In this document: positions 31,677 through 44,300 of the stretch, piece after piece
Position numbering within the stretch: position 1 is the first letter of the stretch
Layout: every line of letters starts with the position of its first letter
Assembly: GCF_000003815.2 (NCBI RefSeq)
Contig: NC_049982.1
Location: 29,773,100-29,832,333, forward strand
From: Branchiostoma floridae
Taxonomy: Eukaryota; Chordata; Leptocardii; Amphioxiformes; Branchiostomatidae
Reading direction: 5' to 3'
Length of the DNA stretch: 59,234 nucleotides
Program-made: the position numbers and the translations under genes
The notes under the pieces: generated by a model
What the model was told of the DNA's origin: nothing
Databases searched by the model: none
Seen by the model: only the letters and a program-made list of their open reading frames with translations

Positions 31677-31760
31677 CCATGAAAAAATGGAGGTATAGTT
31701 TTGAGTGTGTCTGTGTGTGTGTCTGTGTGTGTGTCTGTGTGTGTGTGTGTCTGTGTGTCC
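31677..31760 (+). repeat. Hairpin ACCTCCAT...ATGGAGGT and (GT)n microsatellite
   Basis: TTACCTCCATG and its complement CATGGAGGTA flank a few bases, followed by GTGTGTCTGTGTGTGTGTC units to about 31758. It looks like the 5' part of a dispersed repeat. Confidence 0.7.
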
Positions 31761-32052
31761 GCATATTGTGGTCAGCATAACTTGAGAATCTCTTGATGGA
31801 CTACGATGATATTTGGTATGTGGGTAGGGGTTGGGAAGACGAAGGTCAAGGTCAATTTTGGGCCCCCTGGTGTGTGACCTTGGTACTGCAGTGCAACTTC
31901 CGGTTTTGCTATCTCGGTGTTCTGAACATGCTATGGTCAAGATTTCTACGTATTAGATAGCTCTTGTGCTCAGAAAACATTGACATAAGTTTGGGCCCCC
32001 TAGCGTCTAGTTTCGGGATAGCAGGGGCATTTTTGTCAAAAACTTCTGACGA

Positions 32053-32484
32053 NNNNNNNNNNNNNNNNNNNNNNNNNNNNNNNNNNNNNNNNNNNNNNNN
32101 NNNNNNNNNNNNNNNNNNNNNNNNNNNNNNNNNNNNNNNNNNNNNNNNNNNNNNNNNNNNNNNNNNNNNNNNNNNNNNNNNNNNNNNNNNNNNNNNNNNN
32201 NNNNNNNNNNNNNNNNNNNNNNNNNNNNNNNNNNNNNNNNNNNNNNNNNNNNNNNNNNNNNNNNNNNNNNNNNNNNNNNNNNNNNNNNNNNNNNNNNNNN
32301 NNNNNNNNNNNNNNNNNNNNNNNNNNNNNNNNNNNNNNNNNNNNNNNNNNNNNNNNNNNNNNNNNNNNNNNNNNNNNNNNNNNNNNNNNNNNNNNNNNNN
32401 NNNNNNNNNNNNNNNNNNNNNNNNNNNNNNNNNNNNNNNNNNNNNNNNNNNNNNNNNNNNNNNNNNNNNNNNNNNNNNNNNNNN
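32053..32484. other. Assembly gap (432 N)
   Basis: A sized gap between the two copies of the duplicated block. Confidence 0.95.
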
Positions 32485-32956
32485 TTGTTTTCAATTGCGT
32501 AACATAGTCTCCATGTTTGACTCAGGCCGGTTTTCTCGGGCCCTCTATTTTGTCATATTTTCTCTATGCCCATTAGCCATACTCTTCAACATGTAGGTTT
32601 CGGGTCTGTTTTCATTATGCCTACCACATTACCCCCCACACAGAGGTTCGACTCAGGCTTGTCTTCGGCCCCGGGCTTTCCCTTTGGTGGACAACACATT
32701 GAAATGTAAAAGAAAAAGCCGAAGCCGGACTTAGAGAGCTTTTATAGTAAGGAAGGAATTTTTTGACCAGTCTTTCAACAGTCCGGAATGTAGCATGCTG
32801 TCCCAACAGAGGAACTATTATTTCCCCAGGGGTATATCAAATTTCCTTCATTCACTGGTTGCTTTTTTTCCGATGTGGCTAATACTGCATGGAAGCCAGA
32901 CTGTTTTCATGGGCTGTGCAGGCTAAGCTTCTAAATCTTCCACCCACTATACTCTA

Positions 32957-33082
32957 TACTCTCCAAGCAGAGGTTGAGTCGCGGAAAAATTACAACGACG
33001 CTCCTCTTACGTTAGAGAAGCGCCGGTGTAATTTTTCCGACTACAACTATATCTACGCGACTCAACCTCTGCTTGGAGAGTA
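32957..33082 (+). mobile_element. MITE with TACTCTCCAAGCAGAGGTT termini
   Basis: The left end TACTCTCCAAGCAGAGGTTG is mirrored at the right by CAACCTCTGCTTGGAGAGTA. Arms continue GAGTCGCG/CGCGACTC and AAAAATTAC/GTAATTTTT. A partial relative lies at 33240-33346. Isolated ends of this type also occur at 43473 and near 51615. Confidence 0.8.
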
Positions 33083-33239
33083 CTCTCTCTAGTTTTCCAC
33101 ACACATGTTTCCTAAATCTCTAATCCTTTTCTACATATGGTCTAATCGCCTACGCATATATTTCTCAGAACACGGTACATTAAACACGGTCTCACTATAT
33201 TGTAACCCTGACTCATTTCCTCATTTTCTAAGGTATTAG

Positions 33240-33346
33240 ATCTACTCTACTCGAAAAAATTACACCGGTGCTCTTGTGAAAGGCGCCGGTGTATTTTTTT
33301 CGATTACTACAATATCTGCGCGTTTCGACCTCTGCTTGGAGAGTAT
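33240..33346 (+). mobile_element. Partial MITE of the same family
   Basis: ATTACACCGGTGCTC is mirrored by GGCGCCGGTGTATTTTT. The right terminus GACCTCTGCTTGGAGAGTA is present and the left terminus is lost. Confidence 0.65.
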
Positions 33347-33665
33347 TAGATCTACAGGACAGCCCCAAATTGTAGAGGGATTCAGCATACCCCCTGGGTA
33401 GAAGTCATTAGTTCTCTTCAAGGGTCATTACTCACGGCTGTCATCCGGACGCATACTCCTGACCCCTCCTTCTCAGAAGAGATCAGGAAAGTGTGACCAA
33501 TACTTTTCTACACTAAAGTTTTAATATATCTCAACGGTACACGGAATTCAGATAAATTACATTACAATACAGGGGCACCCTGTTACATCTTTATCGTTTA
33601 TTTTATGTCCATGGCATCTGGAGTGTAGACATAAAACGGACATGAGATTAAAAATCACAACATTC

Positions 33666-33818
33666 TAACCTCTACAGGCTCCGTGGAGCTCGACACAATA
33701 CGCCAAGGGAGTGAGGATAATGTTTGTACTGGCCGGCCGACTCCCCTAGCGTACTATTGACTCTATTTGTCCAATTTCTACAACAAGACCACAGATCGAC
33801 GGAGCCTGGTAGAGGCTA
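33666..33818 (+). mobile_element. MITE with CTCTACCAGGCTC termini, copy 1
   Basis: The ends are TAACCTCTACAGGCTCCG and CGGAGCCTGGTAGAGGCTA. The interior contains GGCCGGCCGACTCCCCTAG and TGTCCAATTTCTACAA, as in 56050-56278. Confidence 0.75.
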
Positions 33819-34001
33819 TCAGTTTTATCAATCTTCATACAACCTTTTGTTTCGAAAATAACGCCCCACACGAAAATTTCCAAGCCTGGCCTCAGTCCCC
33901 GTTGACCCCGAAGCTTGTTTGGATAAATAGATCAGGAACATAGATAACGGCGCTGGTGCGCTGGTCAGGCCAGTAAGTGAAGAGCAGAGAACATACCCGG
34001 G

Positions 34002-34371
34002 CAGGGTTGTAGCCAGCCTGAAATCATTTTCAGTCCCCTTGATTTTGAATGGGAATTCTATCGAGCACCGAAGGCATGGCGTGACGTTGCGCGTTATTTC
34101 TAGGGGGTCTGGATACCAGAAAATTTTGAAATCTAGACCCTCTGAAGCACTATTTCCTGCATTTTGAGGTGCAAATTTTGCTTGTTGACTACGCTTTTCA
34201 ACGGAATCTGTTTCGGTGAAGAAGAACACATGGGTTTCAGTTTTTTTTTTTTATATCTTTACATATCAACTTTTGTCTGTACCAGGGGACGGAATGGGGA
34301 AAACTTTTTTTCAGTCCCCAGCTGCAAAATTCCTTCAAAGGACTGAAAGACTGGTGCTGGCTACAACCCTG
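34002..34371 (+). mobile_element. hAT-type foldback MITE with 8-bp duplication
   Basis: The ends are CAGGGTTGTAGCCAGC and GCTGGCTACAACCCTG, flanked by TACCCGGG on both sides. An 8-bp duplication with CAGGG ends is the hAT signature. CAGTCCCC/GGGGAC words recur in the arms. Confidence 0.85.
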
Positions 34372-34781
34372 TACCCGGGATTGCCACTGATGGATTTCAT
34401 GAAAACCCGAAACAGATTGGAATTTCGTAGTCCGAAGCCGGACGATGATAAACCTCATTGATAATATAAAGCGATGTCTAGTGGTTGAGTTTCTACCGTT
34501 TAAAAGAATAGCGATGATTCCATATGCAAATTATGGTAGAAACGTTAAAATGTTGTCGTCAGGACTGCCTTTCTTTCTATCTTTTAAATAATAATAATAA
34601 GTCGAGTCAAACATGGAGTCAAATAGTCAAATATGTTACGCAAGCGAAAAACCATCGCGTTGATAAGACCGGCTGACGGAAATTGAGGTATGTGAGAGAA
34701 GAAGGTCACAATGGGTAACAGTCTTACCTCCGATTAATACTAATAATAGGATTCTTTCTACGACCGACACAAACCCAACTA

Positions 34782-35260
34782 GAAAGGTAATATTTGCAAG
34801 CAAATACAGAATGTTACCTTCACATGGTTTAGTCTAGCATTTCTACCTGGAAGGGTAAACTCATTAGTTGCAGAAGTTGACACAGGATAAGTCAAGACAT
34901 GCAAGAAGGTACAAATAAATTTTGTTAATTTTTTATCTGTAACGTTATACATCTTGAATAATGAACACAACGTCCAATATTGTTCCAAACAGGGTTTCTC
35001 ATCATCATCTCATCACAGCCCCATAGCTACAAGCCACAGGGGCAGTCTGTCTGTCCAAAAAGGTTTTCCATTTCTGACGGTCGTCAACAGAGTTTACTCG
35101 ACGACATTTAGTGTGTCGTCTGCGGGAGCGTCAGGGCCTATGAATTTTTTCGGCTTGGGGAGGTCCAGGGAGAAATTTCTTGGCTTGCGGAGAGAGAGCC
35201 ATGGAAAAAAAGTGGTTTCCTTCAACAATATGTATTCAAATTAAAAAAAAAAAAAAAGCT
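34782..35260. other. Non-coding sequence up to single-N join
   Basis: No exon is recognised. It ends in an A-run and GCT before the single N at 35261. Confidence 0.5.
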
Positions 35261-35261
35261 N
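35261..35261. other. Single-N scaffold join
   Basis: A lone N follows an A-run, just downstream (in gene sense) of the last visible SLC37A3 exon, whose 3' exons are then missing. Confidence 0.8.
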
Positions 35262-35377
35262 TCATTTTTCCAATTTGTTTTTATCGCACTTTCTTAGGAT
35301 TTTAAATCTACATAGAATGCCATCCATGATATTGACTTGCTGTGGCCTTACTAGAAAACTATGATGTGTTCAGTTAC

Positions 35378-38300
35378 CTATCATGCCGCCCACATCGTAG
35401 TAGATGGAGATCTCGTCAGCGACCGTCTCCTTCCAGCCGTACTGGGAATGCAGGTAGAACGGCAGCCAGAAGAAAAGGGACTGGTTTACCATCTTCAGAC
35501 AGGCGTAGGACAGGGAGTACTGTAAAATTCATAAGTTTTAAAATTATTGTATTTAACGATATCTAACGATAATGAATTCCTAGTTTCTTAGTATATCAAT
35601 ACATGCCAGACATTTATGATTCGTTACTCGAGTCAAGTGTCTCTAAGTCACATGATCCGAGTAATTGAATCATCACTTCTGAAGAAGGTCGACGAAAGTG
35701 CGACTGAAAATTCGAGGTAAGCTAAGTTTGGTGTTGTATGACAGCGGAAAATCTTGAATATGTATGTACATGTATTAATTACAAAACCAGTATAAGGAAT
35801 TGAGCTGGCCAGGGATTGATCTGAGACACCGGCCGGCCATCTGCTGTCACTGAAACAGGGAGGAGCATTTCTATAATCTCCTAACAGATCTTGCGGTGAC
35901 AGTAACATAAGACGTGGAAGGAGTTTTATTCCACTCGCGGCTAAACTCCTTCCCCAGCTTATGTTACTGTCTTAAACCACCACAGGATCTTCTTGGATAT
36001 TACATTTTTTCAATTATGCTCCCTGTTATCATACTAACAGCAGTAAGAAGATTTGTGGTGCTCATGCTTTTACGATCAATTCATATCTTTATTGGGAAAA
36101 ATTCAGTGCCCCTTGCACATCCCGGTAGACGTTTTGCGCCAAACAGGAAGGAGGACAATTAACACCTACCCGGCAAGCACACCATTATTGAATAGAATTA
36201 AAGCTCCTCCCGGTTTCATTGATAGCAGATCCCGATGGCTCGATACTCTCATTGGTCAGCTAATAAACTAATCTCCAAGCAGATCCACGGTGGCGTAATA
36301 TAGTATCAAACCCATCGTCTCCGGTACCCGTTTGACTCCCTTTGGCCGGCAATACTCCTTGGCCGGCAATACTCCTTGGCCGGCTTTGATACTATCTTAT
36401 GTCACCGTAGGCTCTGCTTGGAGATGACAGCTTAACACCTTATAGGTCAGACATCGAAGTTAGGGCTGCCCATTGACAAGCATGTTGAAATACACTGAAT
36501 GAAGGCTTCAAAAAAGTACTAACCCATAGTTCAATCTTTAAAATTCTTCTCCACCAGAAAGTCACTTGGGTCTAGTTTATAAGCATTCAAAGAAAACAGA
36601 GGGTTGTTTGGCTCATTCTCGGAGAAAAGCTCGCTCTATGAAAGAAACCTCACCTTTGACCCATTTTCCCTCCTGATACAACCAGTAGCACCCTATAACT
36701 AAAACCTGTCCTTACACCAGCTGAACTGCTGAACTGAACAAATTTTGACCCAAACAGGAAAGCTTAGACCCTACCTGTCTCTTCTAACTCAAAAAGTATC
36801 CAGATTGGGCAAAAATTTTCAAGGAAAAGAAGGATTTTCAAGGATTCTAAGTCACACCCAAATCGTCTTCCCATTTTTTGCCCTCTACCGCGCAACGCAA
36901 CTCTGACGTCAGCCCTACTGGGTACCCGAATAAGGGAGTTGAGGAAAAATTATTATCCCAGCTGATACAGGGAGGGGATGCGATAGCGTTTCCCAAAGAT
37001 GAACTGTATTGATTGCTCCCTTGGGAATTTAGAGCCAAATCTATACCCAGTGCACCACAGCTTACCCCATGCAATAAGGCATGTAAAGCAGTGGGGTAGT
37101 GTACCAAAAGTCATGTGACTTTCCCAAAATCCATAGGTGTTTATCTCTTAGCAAGTCTTAATAACTACTAACCATAGTCAGTTCTACATCTCTGATGTAA
37201 AATTGCAACTTTTCAATAGAGGGTTTTCTTTTTTTACAACTTTTTTTACTAGTTTTCATACAATGCTGTTTCAATGAAACTGGCAAACTGTACACACAAA
37301 ACACAACATTACACAGCTGAAATGTCCCTACATACAGCAAAATCCTGTTTAATGGACAGCAAGTATTGCCCTGTACTACATTCAGGAGTATTATTTGCAA
37401 TAGCTCCTCTTTTTAGGGTCTCATAGGATCAAAAAGTATCCAATTCAGTGTTGCTGGGGGGGGGGGGGGGGGAACACCAGTAGGGCACATTATGATTGAC
37501 AGGTCCTAATTGGGAAGGCATACAATTACATGGGACTAAGTCATCATTAAGTCCATCATTTTCCTTGAATTCATACCACTTTTGTAGTAATCTATGCTAT
37601 CTGAGTTATTCCTGACAACTTCCAATACATGCATGCACATACTTTATGCTGCAAAAAATCACAAAATATCACATTTTTGCTACATTTTTGGGAAATTCAT
37701 GCACAAAACTGGGTCCACACTTGACAAAACCTCTTGTATACGATATTGCAACATGGTTTCAGCAAATCTGAGACAGCTTATGGTTCAAAAGGCCTCAAAT
37801 GCAAAATGGGGGTGGGGGGCAGTACAGGTCAGACATCGAAGTTAGGGCTGCCCATTGACAAGCATGTTGAAATACACTGAATGAAGGCTTCAAAAAAGTA
37901 CTAACCCATAGTTCAATCTTTAAAATTCTTCTCCACCAGAAAGTCACTTGGGTCTAGTTTATAAGCATTCAAAGAAAACAGAGGGTTGTTTGGCTCATTC
38001 TCGGAGAAAAGCTCGCTCTATGAAAGAAACCTCACCTTTGACCCATTTTCCCTCCTGATACAACCAGTAGCACCCTATAACTAAAACCTGTCCTTACACC
38101 AGCTGAACTGCTGAACTGAACAAATTTTGACCCAAACAGGAAAGCTTAGACCCTACCTGTCTCTTCTAACTCAAAAAGTATCCAGATTGGGCAAAAATTT
38201 TCAAGGAAAAGAAGGATTTTCAAGGATTCTAAGTCACACCCAAATCGTCTTCCCATTTTTTGCCCTCTACCGCGCAACGCAACTCTGACGTCAGCCCTAT

Positions 38301-41300
38301 ACTACCGGTAGATCTGCCTGGAGATTATTCCGCCGTATACTCACGGGGATGACCCCAGGTAGACAGACTGCCTGAAAGAAGCTGATGGCTGGAGGGCGTG
38401 TCTTCGTGACGGCCTGCACGTCTACAGGTGAGTCATTATCAGTCTGCACTACTGGAGCACTAGGTCCAACACCTGGCGTGACAGAAAGACATAACAATAA
38501 CTTCATCTGTGTACATCCATATTGCTTTTGATAGGACACAGATGGGGCGCGCTATAGGCTTTCTGCACTTATGGTCCAANNNNNNNNNNNNNNNNNNNNN
38601 NNNNNNNNNNNNNNNNNNNNNNNNNNNNNNNNNNNNNNNNNNNNNNNNNNNNNNNNNNNNNNNNNNNNNNNNNNNNNNNTAATTCTATTACAGAAGTTGT
38701 ATAATCACTTATGGGTCACTTTAAATGACCTAGCCCCCCCACCCCCACCCCCCACCCCCTAAGTAACTAAGTAACGTACAGCAGATAAGTCTCAATGGTA
38801 TAAAGAGATTACATGTGTCATCTGTCCCATCCTCATCACCACTGCGGTCATCACTGACGCCAGCATCACCTCCGCCCTTTGGTTCTGGAAGACCTGGGAA
38901 TGACAAGAGTCAAAAGCTTGTATTAGAACGAGGCACATTTTGAAAAAATGCAATTTTTGCTAAATAAAACGCATGCATATGTCTTACTTTGACGAACAAA
39001 AATGGAGATTTTGCTGATATACGCCCATGGAAATATAGAGACAGTCCATCTACATGTAAAATGTAAGATTCTGGCCCCTTGTACCTATACCCTCAAATTT
39101 GTACTACATGACAACAGACTAATCTAAGGTAATTCAGAAGACCCTCATCATGAATACCTGCCCACCCCCACGCAAAGATGGACACTTTCAATATCACAGC
39201 ATGTCGGAAATGGGCTTTTTCAAACTCACAACAGCTTAAAGTGAGTAACAAGGGAGTCTCGGTTCAAAAGTTGCAAACTTTTATAATTTCTGTGCTTAGA
39301 TAGACTGTCTCAATATTTTAGAATATGCGGCAATACCGCCCACCACACCACCACTCCCACCCCCACCCCAACATACACTTGTATGGAAATAATTCTTACA
39401 CTAAGTTTCTGCGCCTGCATTAATTGGTCCATTCCCCGTATGTATAGCCCGGCAATTTAGGCCCCTGTGACATGTAGCCAACCCTGATGGCCTCTTGGCA
39501 TTTTCCAGACCGTAGCTGGAAGTTAGTCGCGATCGTGAGCAAGGTTATGTGTATTTGGGATTTGGTCGACACGGATGCAAACTAGTCTAATAACCCGTCA
39601 GCAACGATCCACTTAAGGTTTTTTTTTTTTTTTTTAAGTTAAGAAAGTCATATTCTGTCTGTATGTGGTCACAACAGCCGACCTTGTTCTGTGTGTGGTG
39701 TGTGTGTGTGTGTGTGCGGGGGGGGAGGGGGGGGGGGGGGTTCCGAACTTAGTTGTGTGAAATTCCTGAAAGTATGACAGGGGCTTTAGCGAAGATTTCA
39801 AGAAAATCCNNNNNNNNNNNNNNNNNNNNNNNNNNNNNNNNNNNNNNNNNNNNNNNNNNNNNNNNNNNNNNNNNNNNNNNNNNNNNNNNNNNNNNNNNNN
39901 NNNNNNNNNNNNNNNNNNNNNNNNNNNNNNNNNNNNNNNNNNNNNNNNNNNNNNNNNNNNNNNNNNNNNNNNNNNNNNNNNNNNNNNNNNNNNNNNNNNN
40001 NNNNNNNNNNNNNNNNNNNNNNNNNNNNNNNNNNNNNNNNNNNNNNNNNNNNNNNNNNNNNNNNNNNNNNNNNNNNNNNNNNNNNNNNNNNNNNNNNNNN
40101 NNNNNNNNNNNNNNNNNNNNNNNNNNNNNNNNNNNNNNNNNNNNNNNNNNNNNNNNNNNNNNNNNNNNNNNNNNNNNNNNNNNNNNNNNNNNNNNNNNNN
40201 NNNNNNNNNNNNNNNNNNNNNNNNNNNNNNNNNNNNNNNNNNNNNNNNNNNNNNNNNNNNNNNNNNNNNNNNNNNNNNNNNNNNNNNNNNNNNNNNNNNN
40301 NNNNNNNNNNNNNNNNNNNNNNNNNNNNNNNNNNNNNNNNNNNNNNNNNNNNNNNNNNNNNNNNNNNNNNNNNNNNATAGTCAGTCAGTCAGTCAGACAG
40401 TCATATTGGTTGCAGAATGACTGTAGATTGGTTTATCTTTATGTGGGAAGGCACCGGAAAACTACATCCTTCCTACCGACTTGTAGTTGAAAAATAAGGA
40501 CACGGTGTAATATTATATATATAAGTTGGACTACTAAGCTATCTGATACATGTATAGACAATCAGTAAATCACAAGCGGGAAGAAAAAGCATTTAAAAGT
40601 ATTGTGTAAGGAATGGATAACATATACGATTACTAACCAACTTCTTTCGGAGAAGGCACAAGGGCAAAGAAATTAACAATTCCTCCAGCAAAGAGAATTG
40701 TCGATGTTACCAAAAATGCGTACTAAAATGAAAGGGCAAACAACATTAGATGGAACATAGAACGTATACATATAATCAGTTGTCTTAATCCCATGTCCAA
40801 TTAAATTCAAAGTAGAGCTTAATCCTGGTGAATTAGGCGTCAAGCGTATGACTGATACCTGAATCTGACGGTAAAGTCCCCTTAGACATCGAAAAAACAC
40901 GTCTCTACATTGTTATGCAAATCGAGACAACGGTAGAGACGAGAACTGTGTATAAGTGTGGGGAATTCACCTTTGACATATTACCCACAGTTCCTGTTGC
41001 TGCACATGCGTACTTGGAACCGTAAAAAGTACCTGTCTTGTTTCTAAATTAAACGCAGCCCCCGATCTAAGACGGTGTGTGTACAAATTCACACAAGAAA
41101 CTAGAGTTCGGCGACCTCATACCTCTATGAAATATTAAGAGCTTTTGTAAATTTTATGCAAATGACTTACACATTTACATAATCTATGCATAGTGATGTT
41201 CATCATTGACTATCGTACACATGTCATAAGTAAATAAGAGCATTTTTAACCATTAAACGGTTTTGAAATGTTTGCATATATTATGCAAATCAGTTCCTCG

Positions 41301-44300
41301 TTTGCCTATTTGGTATCTGCTTATGTTCCATAATGAACATGTGTTACATCTATTGAAGACTAGTTATTAAAAACAATAGAATTAAACAATTCCCTCATTA
41401 ACTATGCAAATCAAGTCCTCATATACATAACATGTATATCATTATGAACATCTTTGCCTAAGCTACCTGCATGCCTAAAATGATGCCATTTTCCAGCGCC
41501 TTTGCAAGAGAAGTATACCCTATACCTCATAGCCATAGTCCAGAACCTGTGCCACCACCAAGGCTCCTATGATGTTGCCAACAGAGGGACAGGCCGACCA
41601 CATACCCCAAACAAGACCTTGGCTGAGGATCAGGACATACAGAGGCGATCAGAAAATTGTTTTAAGCTAGGCCATGTTGATTTGATTATATGGATGACAA
41701 CTTCTGTGAACCCTTCCACTGAACGTGCAAATTCAAGCAAAAGCCTCTTTCGTCTAGAACGTTGAACATAAAAGACTATACACACAGAGAATGGTTTGCC
41801 GAACCATAGACTCTTAATTTTTGTTCTTTCACATCTGCCTCTTTACCCCTGGAAATGAATTTCATATTGTACGACTTTAGTATCCGCATCTTTCAGTTTA
41901 CGACATTTTTATGCTTACTTTGCAGTACGATTTCAAGTATGGTTGATAAACTTTGGGGGACGAAAGAAAATTGATGCTCGCGCGGTGGCATCCACATAAT
42001 CAAGATAACATAGTCATGCATTACAACAATGAAGGAGAACCTCCTGGTTAAAAAGAACAGTCCACACAGAATATATGTCAAGTTAACATGGTAAACTTAA
42101 AGCGCGTTCATATGGACAATAACTATATTTACAGTGATAAATTGACGTTTCTAATAGTGCATATAACATTATATGCATGTATATTCCCCATATTGAATAA
42201 AATCGAGCTGTTAGACAGTCCGAACCTACACACCACTTCTTTCATGCATCAGACGCTCTGATCAAGGTCAATGTTCTGATGATGTACCAAAGTCACGAAA
42301 CAGGGTACATAATTAAATAAGCCCTTGATCTTTGTCTTTCCGACACACACCCTCATACCAAATATATGTACAATCCACCCATGGGTTCAAAAATTTTGCT
42401 GACAAAAAATATCCGGAAACACAAAATGACACGCAGACAGACGCATCCAAAAAATTACTCAACTTTTCAATAAGATAAAGGTGCACTCTCACTGCACTTG
42501 CGTCAAGCTTGCGCCATTACGGGGTTCGAAAGATACTCAACGAATTTCAGAGATAAAAAACGAATTCTCATCCGCTTGTTGTGTATTTTGTCGTCTTCTA
42601 AGTCATACTTTTACGTATTACGCGATATCTAAATTATCTAAAGAATCGGAGAACTAACAAAACAGTGACGCAGTGAACGAACTCCGCAATTACGCAAGCT
42701 TGACGCAAGTGCAGTGAGAGTGCACCTTAACAGGGCGCGGCCTTACGATAATTTCCCGAACCAGTTCCCCATGATGGCGACTACACATGGCCAGCCCATG
42801 GACTGCGTTAGTCCGAACAGCACGTACATGGTGATGTAAAATGGCTTGCTGTAGAGATGTACCCACTCCGTCAAGCACCCAAACACAAACGCCTGGAATA
42901 ATAAGGACATCAGTTTTCCATCATTGAGTAGGCAGCACGTAAATGGCAAAGACAAGTATCATGATTCAAATAAATGTGCTCTGAAATAGCTAAACGGTAT
43001 CCAGTGATCGTATCACAGTGATAACGTATGATGCTAAATAGCACACTGCCCGCAAAGGTCCAATACTTACTACAACAGCGGATAGACACATTCCCAGAGA
43101 TAGCATCTTCCTCATGTCAAACCTGTTATGTATAAGAGTGGAACCGTTAGTTACAACTGTATATTACAAGTTGCAACCCAACTTACAGTTGTTGATAAAA
43201 GCTAGGATTGTTACCTCCGATCCGTGAGGCCTGAAGAATGTTATTGACTTCCGAAAGGAGTATTGTTGTTGTCTTCATTTGTGTGTGCTTCAGTGTGTTA
43301 TAACTCAATATCCTTTTGGTAGAGGTCCACATTGGTGCATAGTGATTTGGGGGACCGCGGTAGTATTTCCAGGGAATGCAAGAATTATAGAACGGCACTA
43401 TCATCTTGAAAGTACTGTGATACGTCCATTAAAACAAACATCTGTTTGTCGCTGCATGAAACTAATATGCAACTCTCCAAGCAGAGGTTTAGGCCACTGC
43501 CTTGACAAGAAACAACTACGTTTACCTAAACATGTTATTAAAAAATTGTTATAAAGAAATTGTTTCTTGGTAAAGAGGGCATCGAACAACTTTGCCTACA
43601 CAACAAACACCGTGATTACATAACGGAGGTTTGTGCCCTGCGGACTCTTGTTATTAGTTGTGTTTGGTATAGAAATGGTCAAACAAAAGCATGAATTTTA
43701 TCTTCAAGTCAACTCAACTGTCATCAATCACTTGAGAAATAATTGTTTATCTCTTACCTGTCTCCGATGACGCCACTGATGTATAAACCCTACAAAACAA
43801 TACAGAGGGATAGTCAAAGAGACTTGATCTTGACATTGAAGATACCTAGATTAAACTTTATCTATCTCAGAGTACGTGTCACACCTAACCTTTGCGCCCT
43901 GGTCGCGTTGTTCAAAGCCATCTAACGACGATGACTATCTCAAACAACAGGGGCCAATCAACTCATGATTTTAACCCTTAGTTTAAGTCTCAAAATAAAG
44001 TCATCACCGCACCCTACATCTGGCCTCAGTTTAGGATGGCGGAACTTTGTTTAAACTTGCCTCAATTTTGCTATTATAGCTCTGATATTGAATTTATTTC
44101 TGGCCATGTATTTTTCTTTTCTTTACCGGTACTAGATATTTTTGAGTGATTGGTAAAGATTAGATGTGTATTTCAAATTGCACATGATTCATTATAAAGC
44201 TATGGGATTGACTGAATGACTGACATGATTCATATTACATACTACCATGACATACCACCTTTGTTTTTGCTATATTACCATTAATTCAATTTGATATCGT

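Larger units (their letters stand above)
31402..32763 (+). repeat. Direct duplication of an about 265-bp block around a gap
   Basis: GCGTAACATAGTCTCCATGT onward to AGTAAGGAAGGAATT occurs at 31402-31670 and again at 32497-32760. The copies differ by a 4-bp deletion and one or two substitutions. The N run 32053-32484 lies between them. An allelic duplicate from assembly is possible. Confidence 0.75.
31263..34781. repeat. Large inverted repeat (about 165-bp arms, 3.2-kb interior)
   Basis: The arm at 31265-31428 (GGGTTTGTGTCGGTCGTAGA to ATGTTTGACTC) is repeated in reverse complement at 34612-34776 with few differences. The interior holds smaller MITEs, a gap and a duplicated block, and no transposase that I can recognise. 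It may be a foldback or long-TIR transposon filled with later insertions, or a palindromic assembly artefact. Confidence 0.65.

Noticed and set aside
36444-38299. LTR retrotransposon with 474-bp LTRs
   Set aside because: The repeats do not start TG and end CA, there is no primer-binding site or polypurine tract, and the 908-bp interior has no gag/pol. A related single copy occurs elsewhere without a partner.
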